A stretch of 12,807 nt of DNA from contig JAPFCT010000425.1 of assembly GCA_026169575.1 (NCBI GenBank), positions 1 through 12,807 on the forward strand. The letters run 5' to 3'. A model generated the notes under the pieces. That model was not told where the DNA came from, did not search any database, and saw only the letters and a list, made by a program, of their open reading frames with translations. The stretch's first letter is position 1; every line of letters starts with the position of its first letter. Origin of the DNA: Faecalimonas sp. GTDB lineage: Bacteria; Bacillota_A; Clostridia; Lachnospirales; Lachnospiraceae. Below are positions 1 through 5,419 of the stretch, one piece after another. The translations under genes and the position numbers were made by a program.

Positions 1-120
1 GAAAGAGGAAAAATTCTTCCAAGAAGAATCACAGGAAACTGTGCAAAACATCAGAGAGCTCTTACAGTAGCAATCAAGAGAGCAAGACATATCGCTTTAA
101 TGCCATACGTTCAAGAGTAA
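1..120 (+). CDS. rpsR: 30S ribosomal protein S18, C-terminal part (5' truncated by window edge)
   Basis: The first frame is open from base 1 to a TAA at 118-120 and gives 39 residues. They contain the S18 signature: [20 protein letters not shown] followed by [14 protein letters not shown]18 is a small-subunit protein of the platform region, bound to 16S rRNA next to S6. The usual Firmicutes gene order is rpsF-ssb-rpsR, so this is probably the last gene of that operon, and the terminator just downstream agrees. The start codon and roughly the first half of the protein lie outside the window. The call rests on direct recognition of a very conserved sequence. Confidence 0.97.
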   Translation, partial: ERGKILPRRITGNCAKHQRALTVAIKRARHIALMPYVQE

Positions 121-149
121 TTCTGACAGCGTAAATAGCGAATCATAAC

Positions 150-207
150 AAAGCCTTTAAGTGCAGAGAATCATTCACATAGGATACTCAGTACTTAAAG
201 GCTTTTT
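150..207 (+). terminator. Rho-independent terminator of the rpsR operon
   Basis: Bases 150-162 (AAAGCCTTTAAGT) are exactly complementary to 193-205. Two more possible pairs inside extend the stem to about 15 bp. The loop is about 26 nt and a short T run (203-207) follows. It lies 30 nt past the rpsR stop codon and separates the ribosomal operon from the hydratase unit. Confidence 0.88.
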
Positions 208-307
208 AGCATTTTATCAAAAGAGATGAAAAATGGCTCTTTGTCAGGGGAGGATAAATTGTTTTGGAAGATACCGGATAAAAATCTGGCAGGTTGGAAT
301 TGTATCA

Positions 308-327
308 AATATTATCTTGATAATATT
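308..327. promoter_or_regulatory. Candidate operator: perfect 9-2-9 dyad upstream of the hydratase promoter
   Basis: The sequence AATATTATC-TT-GATAATATT is a perfect inverted repeat with 9-base arms. It ends 5 bases before the -35 hexamer at 333-338. Its position and symmetry suit a binding site for a dimeric regulator controlling the hydratase. I cannot name the regulator. The half-sites contain GATAAT, as in Fur-type boxes, but in the opposite (everted) arrangement. Confidence 0.4.
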
Positions 328-332
328 CTCTA

Positions 333-361
333 TTGCAATAAATAACAGATAAGTCTATAAT
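333..361 (+). promoter_or_regulatory. Sigma-A-type promoter of the hydratase gene
   Basis: TTGCAA (333-338), a 17-nt spacer and a perfect TATAAT (356-361). Transcription would start near 368, leaving a leader of about 50 nt before the ATG at 419. It lies downstream of the rpsR terminator, so the hydratase is its own unit. Confidence 0.75.
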
Positions 362-418
362 GGAACAATATAACTTTGAAAAATCAGACAACTGTGCAAT
401 ATACGGGAGGTGCTGCGT

Positions 419-2749
419 ATGGTAAAATTATATGACCGGGGAGTTTATCTGTTAAATGGAGTGGAGATTGTAGAAGAAGGAACAGAGAGTGCAAAGGAAC
501 TGGAATGCAGAATGGGGCATGCTGCTTTCAAAGAGGAAGCGGCGAAGCAGACAATCGCATACCGCATTTTAGAAGCGCATAATACTTCTTCCGATATGGA
601 GAATCTTCAGATTAAGTTCGATAAGCTGACCTCGCATGATATTACTTTTGTGGGGATCATTCAGACGGCCAGAGCATCGGGGCTGGAACGGTTTCCGATT
701 CCATATGTGCTGACAAACTGCCATAACAGTCTGTGTGCAGTCGGCGGAACGATCAACGAAGATGATCATATGTTTGGACTGACTTGTGCAAAGAAGTATG
801 GAGGGGTCTATGTCCCACCGCACCAGGCTGTCATCCACCAATATGCGAGAGAGATGCTGGCTGGAGGGGGAAAGATGATCCTGGGATCTGATAGTCATAC
901 GCGTTATGGGGCGCTTGGGACGATGGCGGTCGGAGAAGGCGGCCCTGAACTTGTCAAACAGCTGCTGGATAAGACCTATGACATTCGGATGCCGAAGGTC
1001 ATCGCTGTCTATCTGGATGGGGAGCCTCCGGTTGGAACCGGCCCGCAGGATGTCGCGCTTGCCATCATTAAGGCAACTTTTGCAAACGGCTATGTGAATA
1101 ATAGTGTAATGGAATTTGTGGGACCGGGAGTAGAGAGATTGAGCGCTGATTTTCGGATTGGAATTGATGTGATGACAACGGAGACGACGTGTCTTTCTTC
1201 AATCTGGACAACAGATGCTGTGATCGAGGAATTTTATGAAATACACGGAAGAAAAGAGGAGTTCAGAAAACTGACTCCGGGGGAAATGGCATATTATGAT
1301 GGGATGGTGTATGTAGATCTTGGCAAGATTGAGCCGATGATCGCGATGCCGTTTCATCCAAGCAACGCCTATACGATCCGGGAACTGAACGAGAATCTCA
1401 GAGAAATCCTACATGATGTTGAGCAAAAGGCGTTAGTAAGTCTTGGAGGAGCAGTGAATTTTTCCCTGCAGGAAAAGGTGCGGGATGGAAAGCTTTATGT
1501 GGAACAAGGCATCATTGCAGGCTGTGCAGGCGGTGGATTTGAAAATATATGTGCGGCATCGGACATCCTTTCCGGATGCAGCATTGGAGCAGATGCATTC
1601 ACGCTGAGCATTTACCCGGCAAGTATGCCGATCTATATGGAATTAGTGAAAAATGGGGCAGCCGCGAAACTGATGGAAGCAGGAGCGGTTCTGAAAACAG
1701 CGTTCTGTGGTCCGTGTTTCGGAGCTGGGGACACTCCGTCTGATGGAGCGCTCAGCATCCGGCATTCTACAAGGAATTTCCCAAACCGTGAGGGCTCGAA
1801 GCTTCAGAATGGACAGATTGCTTCTGTGGCGCTGATGGATGCCAGATCCATTGCAGCAACAGCCGCGAACAAAGGATATCTGACGTCGGCGGCAGAGATG
1901 ATGGACAGAGAGTACCAGGCGCCAAAATATCATTTTGACCGAAATATTTATGCGAACCGTGTTTTTGACAGCAAAGGGATCGCCGATCCTTCGGTACAGA
2001 TCAAGCTTGGTCCTAATATCAAAGACTGGCCGGAGATGCCAGCTCTCCCGGAACATCTGCTTTTGAAGGTCGTATCCGAGATCCATGATCCAGTAACGAC
2101 GACGGATGAACTGATACCGTCCGGGGAAACTTCTTCTTATAGATCGAATCCACTCGGTCTGGCAGAATTTGCTTTGTCCAGAAAGGATCCGGATTATGTG
2201 GGAAAGGCAAAGGAAGTGCAGAGAGCGCAGAAAGCCATCGAGAACGGACAATGCCCGCTGGAAGTGCTGGGAGAACTTACCGGGGTGATGGATGTTGTGC
2301 GGAAGAAATATCCGCAGGCAGGTGCAGGCACACTTGGGATCGGAAGCACTATCTTTGCAGTAAAACCGGGGGATGGATCGGCAAGGGAGCAGGCGGCATC
2401 CTGCCAGAAGGTGCTTGGTGGATGGGCAAATATTGCTAGGGAATACGCCACAAAACGGTATCGGTCCAATCTGATCAACTGGGGGATGCTGCCGCTGCTG
2501 ACAGAAGCTGGGGAAGGAGATTTACCGTTCCATAAGGGGGATTACATTTTTATCCCGGATATTTTAGAAAAAATAAAAGAGAAAGCGGATCAGATCACAG
2601 CCTACATCGTAAAGGAAGAGCTTCAGGAGATCACATTCCGTCTTGGAGAATTGACGGATCATGAGAGAGAGATTATTCAGAGCGGCTGTCTGATCAATTA
2701 TTATAGAGAGCAGAACTGCCGGCATACTGCGTCATGCCGTGAACGATAA
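419..2749 (+). CDS. Aconitase-superfamily hydratase (YbhJ-like), 776 aa
   Basis: The start is the ATG at 419. GGGAGG (405-410) sits 8 nt before it, whereas an upstream in-frame GTG at 410 would lie inside that ribosome binding site. The protein carries the aconitase/isopropylmalate isomerase fold signatures in order. GSDSHT is at residues 156-161. A first iron-sulfur cysteine, C369, lies in GCAGGG. The CGPC pair is C430 and C433. RNFPNR at 452-457 gives the two substrate-binding arginines. The swivel domain follows, with GDGSARE (651-657) and [10 protein letters not shown]. It should therefore bind a [4Fe-4S] cluster and interconvert hydroxy-acid isomers by dehydration and rehydration in the cytosol. 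Length (about 750-780 aa) and sequence suit the 'hydratase/YbhJ' branch more than classical aconitase A or B, so the true substrate is uncertain. It has its own promoter and dyad; no other TCA gene is adjacent. Oddity: the canonical GSSRE reads GSARE. Confidence 0.92.
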   Translation: MVKLYDRGVYLLNGVEIVEEGTESAKELECRMGHAAFKEEAAKQTIAYRILEAHNTSSDMENLQIKFDKLTSHDITFVGIIQTARASGLERFPIPYVLTNCHNSLCAVGGTINEDDHMFGLTCAKKYGGVYVPPHQAVIHQYAREMLAGGGKMILGSDSHTRYGALGTMAVGEGGPELVKQLLDKTYDIRMPKVIAVYLDGEPPVGTGPQDVALAIIKATFANGYVNNSVMEFVGPGVERLSADFRIGIDVMTTETTCLSSIWTTDAVIEEFYEIHGRKEEFRKLTPGEMAYYDGMVYVDLGKIEPMIAMPFHPSNAYTIRELNENLREILHDVEQKALVSLGGAVNFSLQEKVRDGKLYVEQGIIAGCAGGGFENICAASDILSGCSIGADAFTLSIYPASMPIYMELVKNGAAAKLMEAGAVLKTAFCGPCFGAGDTPSDGALSIRHSTRNFPNREGSKLQNGQIASVALMDARSIAATAANKGYLTSAAEMMDREYQAPKYHFDRNIYANRVFDSKGIADPSVQIKLGPNIKDWPEMPALPEHLLLKVVSEIHDPVTTTDELIPSGETSSYRSNPLGLAEFALSRKDPDYVGKAKEVQRAQKAIENGQCPLEVLGELTGVMDVVRKKYPQAGAGTLGIGSTIFAVKPGDGSAREQAASCQKVLGGWANIAREYATKRYRSNLINWGMLPLLTEAGEGDLPFHKGDYIFIPDILEKIKEKADQITAYIVKEELQEITFRLGELTDHEREIIQSGCLINYYREQNCRHTASCRER

Positions 2750-2831
2750 GTGATGCAGGATGCTGTGAGTTGTCCGTGTTAGGGGAAGGACGGCATGTGC
2801 TGTACTCTGAGTCAGGATGAGGAGAAGAGAG

Positions 2832-3542
2832 ATGAAAGAAAAACTATACACAATTCCGGTAAATGATGCGTTTCGAGAGGACTGCGAGTGTCCTCTCTGC
2901 AATATTTATCATAAGCTGGAGCAGGAGGCGCTTGATTATACGCTGCGTCCATCGACTTACATGGTAAGTGAGCGGAGAGAAGAGAGTGATAAAGTTGGAT
3001 TTTGTGCAAGGCATGCGGCGATGTTAAATGAGATGCCGGACCGGCTCGGACTTGCACTGATCTATAAGACGCATATGGATCATTTTATCAAAGAGGTGGA
3101 ACAGAGACAGAAAGAACCTGTAAAGCAGGCATCCTTTTTTCGGAAAAAGACAGAGCCTTCCGGGTTGGCAGCATATATAGGAGAACTGGAGAAGTCCTGC
3201 TTTGTGTGTGATAAGATTGAAAAGAAGTTTCATGACTATCTTGGTACGATTTTTCATCTATATAAGAAGGAAGAAGATTTTCGGAAGTTATTCGCTTCTT
3301 CAAAAGGATTTTGTACAAAACATTATGGGATGTTATATGAGATGGCGCCGGAGAGACTTGGAGGTGCTCTGATGGACTCGTTTCTAGAAGAATTAAATCA
3401 GCTTTATCTGGAGAATATGAAGCGCGTGCGGGACGATCTCAGCTGGTTTATCGATAAGTTTGATTATCGATTTAAAGATGAACCGTGGAAAAATTCCAAA
3501 GACGCGCTTCCGAGGACTCTGACAAAAGTAAACGGGTTATAG
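2832..3542 (+). CDS. DUF6062-type protein with duplicated CxxC...CxxH metal-site repeats, 236 aa
   Basis: I recognise this as a DUF6062-like protein of Clostridia; function unknown. The start is the ATG at 2832, 7 nt after AGGAG (2820-2824). A closer-upstream ATG at 2817 lies just before that site and is not used here. The protein is a tandem duplication. Repeat 1 has C20-x2-C23, then C58-x2-H61. Repeat 2 has C123-x2-C126, then C161-x2-H164. The distance from second to third Cys is 35 in both. Each repeat ends with a GFCxxHxxMLxEMxxRLGxAL block. Four ligands per repeat suggest zinc or another structural metal, which is inference. There is no signal peptide or membrane segment, so it is probably cytosolic. 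It starts 82 nt after the hydratase with no promoter or terminator seen between, so co-transcription is likely. Its stop abuts the bioY stop on the other strand. Confidence 0.82.
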   Translation: MKEKLYTIPVNDAFREDCECPLCNIYHKLEQEALDYTLRPSTYMVSERREESDKVGFCARHAAMLNEMPDRLGLALIYKTHMDHFIKEVEQRQKEPVKQASFFRKKTEPSGLAAYIGELEKSCFVCDKIEKKFHDYLGTIFHLYKKEEDFRKLFASSKGFCTKHYGMLYEMAPERLGGALMDSFLEELNQLYLENMKRVRDDLSWFIDKFDYRFKDEPWKNSKDALPRTLTKVNGL

Positions 3543-4106
3543 AAGATGCTTCAGCCGCTTTTGTACTGTGATTCCGATGATAAGTGCGATCACCATTTTT
3601 ATGATATCAAATACGATATAAGGAACGACTCCGGTCATCAGACCTTCCAGGAAGGAAAGATGGAGCTGCATGCAGAGCCAGAGCGTTCCGAATAAGTAAT
3701 TTACTGCAGATCCAAGCAGCATTCCAAGAAAAATGATCACCGGTTTTCTGCTGCAGCGTTCTGCAATAAAACCAGAGAGAATGGTGAGAAAAATCATCCC
3801 GACAAGGTATCCTCCGGTTGGACCTGCGAGTTTTCCAAGACCTCCTGCGAATCCGGAGAAGACCGGGAGACCTACGGTCCCAAGAAGCAGATAGACAAGA
3901 TAACTGATCGTGGCAGATTTCCAGCCAAGCAGGAAGATGCTGACATACAGAACGAAGTTGGTCAAAGACAGCGGGACCGGGCTGAATGGCAGAGGGATCG
4001 AGAGTGGCGCCAGAATACATGTGACTGCAGTGACAAGCGCGATCCGCACAAGGGTTCTGGTGTTGGTCTGTGGATGGGTAACGGTTGGTGTAGATGATGC
4101 ATTCAT
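3537..4106 (-). CDS. bioY: Biotin transporter S component BioY, 189 aa
   Basis: BioY is the membrane substrate-binding (S) unit of an ECF-type biotin importer. It works with a shared energy-coupling module (EcfA, EcfA', EcfT), which is not in this window. The protein is almost entirely hydrophobic, with about six membrane segments. It carries the BioY signature GLPVFSGFAGGLGKLAGPTG around residues 79-98, followed by GYLVG, and a late VVPYIVFDIIK helix near 160-170. The chosen start is the ATG at 4106, with AAAGGA (4118-4123) upstream on the minus strand. A longer reading frame up to 4250 would run through the promoter and lacks a ribosome binding site, so it is rejected. The gene is a single-cistron unit convergent with the DUF6062 gene; their stop codons touch. 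A BirA-type box over the promoter predicts repression when biotin is plentiful. Confidence 0.93.
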   Translation of the reverse strand: MNASSTPTVTHPQTNTRTLVRIALVTAVTCILAPLSIPLPFSPVPLSLTNFVLYVSIFLLGWKSATISYLVYLLLGTVGLPVFSGFAGGLGKLAGPTGGYLVGMIFLTILSGFIAERCSRKPVIIFLGMLLGSAVNYLFGTLWLCMQLHLSFLEGLMTGVVPYIVFDIIKMVIALIIGITVQKRLKHLL

Positions 4107-4139
4107 AATAGTAGAAATCCTTTCTCTGAGATAAAGTAT

Positions 4140-4210
4140 ACGGGATCTGACACTCCCAATAGTAGAATCAAGGGGATGATATATGGGATAAAAAGTGTCT
4201 GTATGCCCGT
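4140..4210 (-). other. Potential folded 5' leader of bioY mRNA
   Basis: The inferred bioY leader is about 109 nt. Within it three short complementary segments nest: 4140-4144 with 4206-4210 (ACGGG/CCCGT), 4149-4153 with 4195-4199 (GACAC/GTGTC), and 4154-4158 with 4184-4188 (TCCCA/TGGGA). A 10-base direct repeat, AATAGTAGAA on the plus strand, occurs at 4107-4116 and 4158-4167. I do not recognise a known riboswitch. This may be only leader structure. Confidence 0.25.
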
Positions 4211-4221
4211 GGATGAACTTT

Positions 4222-4250
4222 ATTATAAATTGCAGGATAGACATTGTCAA
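4222..4250 (-). promoter_or_regulatory. Consensus promoter of bioY
   Basis: Read on the minus strand: a perfect TTGACA (4250-4245), a 17-nt spacer and a perfect TATAAT (4227-4222). Transcription would start near 4215. Such a strong promoter would need a repressor, and the BirA-like box over the -35 provides one. Confidence 0.85.
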
Positions 4251-4274
4251 CTTAAAATAAAAATAAGTTTACAA
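4244..4274. promoter_or_regulatory. BirA (biotin repressor) operator overlapping the bioY -35
   Basis: TTGTCAAC (4244-4251), a 15-nt A/T-rich spacer and GTTTACAA (4267-4274). The arms form an inverted repeat with one mismatch. They match the known Firmicutes BirA box, which has TTGTTAAC- or TTGTAAAC-type arms separated by 14-16 nt. The left arm contains the whole -35 hexamer of bioY. Bound BirA with biotinyl-AMP should block RNA polymerase, so bioY would be expressed when biotin is scarce. Confidence 0.8.
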
Positions 4275-5260
4275 TCAGAACTTGAGCAAGTGACGGAACA
4301 AACCGTGTAGTGTGAAACGTTTTAGAAAAAACAACAGGGGCAGCCTGAGAAGAGGGGGAGAAAAAAGAGCATCCTTATGTCCTTGTTTGGATGATATACA
4401 GAGGAGATGTAGAGTGAAAATAAAAGAAAATAAAGCTAAAAATAATAAAAAAACAGATAATAATACAGATGAAAAAGAAAAATAAAAAAATATGAAAGAA
4501 ACTATTGACAAAACAGAAAACTAGTTGTATTATAAACTCAACAAAAGAAATCCAAAGAAATTTAAAAAGTAATTTTCATACAAAATTTTCTAAAGATTCC
4601 AGAAGAATTTGAATATGACAGATAAAAGCAGAAAAAGTTTTTTGAAGTAATCCAGAAAATTTAAAAGCAGATATCTGTTAGTATAAAAGAAAAAGTGAGA
4701 GTTTTGATCATGAAGACTTTAAAAAGATTTCAGAGGATGGAAAAGATCGGAAGGAGGCTGTTACCATTGGATATGACATCGTTTACAATTCAATATGTGA
4801 GTGGTCGGGCAAAGAGAAGTTCCTGCAAGAACGGCCTTTATCATAGATAGTTCAATGATGAAAAATAATGAAGAAAGTAATCGGAGAAAGAAAAGCTACC
4901 ATATGATTTAGAATTGCAAAACATATTGAATAGAAAAAAGACCACAAAAGTTCTGAAATTTTAGAAGATGTGTAAAGAAACATTCACTAGAATAGCAAGA
5001 ATTGCAGATATAATCGGTAAAGAGAGAATTGATTTTATATGAGTAGCGAGAAAAGATATTGATATGAAATGATTTGAAGGAGGAAAAGAATCCGATTATA
5101 AAAAAGCGAACGCGAAAATGGTATCGAAGATTTTGGAATCGGAGACCTTGAAAAAATGGAAATCAATCAGAGATTGAAAATAAAAAGAATGAAGGCCGGC
5201 AGGAACAGAGATCGTTAGCTTCTCCGCTGAGAATAAATAGGATGAATAAAGATAAGATTT
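4275..5260. other. A-rich, gene-poor gap of about 1 kb; no intact recognisable gene
   Basis: This stretch is strongly A-rich and purine-rich on the plus strand and carries frequent stops in all frames. It has a good forward promoter (4505-4533) and ends at a strong forward terminator (5261-5306), so it probably makes a transcript of about 770 nt. The segment about 4682-4850 is less A-rich and open in two frames. One is a 54-codon stretch (4682-4843) without a start codon, which reads like protein (SEDGKDRKEAVTIGYDIVYN). The other is a 46-codon ATG ORF (4710-4850). From 4881 to 5175 a third protein-like frame is broken by TAG (4962) and two TGA codons. The pattern fits either a decayed gene or a non-coding RNA. 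I recognise no protein or RNA family. Confidence 0.5.
4505..4533 (+). promoter_or_regulatory. Forward promoter of the orphan transcription unit
   Basis: A perfect TTGACA (4505-4510), a 17-nt spacer and TATTAT (4528-4533, 5 of 6 to consensus). It points into the gene-poor gap, with a start near 4540. No intact gene follows before the terminator at 5261. A/T-rich DNA gives chance matches, but the full -35 and exact spacing are better than most. Confidence 0.6.
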
Positions 5261-5306
5261 AGACAGCCATTATAATTTGAGAGAAAATTATAATGGCTGT
5301 CTTTTT
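5261..5306 (+). terminator. Strong Rho-independent terminator closing the orphan unit
   Basis: Bases 5261-5278 (AGACAGCCATTATAATTT) are exactly complementary to 5285-5302. The loop is 6 nt (GAGAGA) and the T run is 5302-5306. The 18-bp uninterrupted stem is one of the best terminators here, yet there is no intact plus-strand gene for about 1.7 kb upstream, the nearest ending at 3542. It insulates the TPR/AAA gene that follows. Confidence 0.92.
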
Positions 5307-5325
5307 GCTTACAGGAGATTCTTTT

Positions 5326-5354
5326 TTGACAGAACGGAATTGGTGTGATAAACT
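5326..5354 (+). promoter_or_regulatory. Promoter of the TPR/AAA-like gene
   Basis: A perfect TTGACA (5326-5331), a 17-nt spacer and TAAACT (5349-5354). A TG one base before the -10 (5346-5347) gives an extended -10 that can make up for the weaker hexamer. It lies between the preceding terminator and the start codon at 5420. Confidence 0.6.
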
Positions 5355-5419
5355 ATGATAGTATTGGAGTAAGCAAATATGAGAATGGGAAGTAAATTAT
5401 AATAGATGAGGTGATTGTA

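Noticed and set aside
1643..2251. Minus-strand ORF of 202 codons
   Set aside because: It lies wholly inside the hydratase coding region, has no recognisable motif and no ribosome site; a shadow frame.
4107..4250. Longer N-terminal extension of bioY, starting at 4250
   Set aside because: It would begin inside the -35 hexamer and the BirA box and has no ribosome site. BioY homology starts after the ATG at 4106, which has AAAGGA upstream.
4275..4511. Minus-strand 78-codon hydrophobic ORF
   Set aside because: Antisense of an A-rich tract gives F/L/S runs. It starts at a TTG without a ribosome site and resembles no family.
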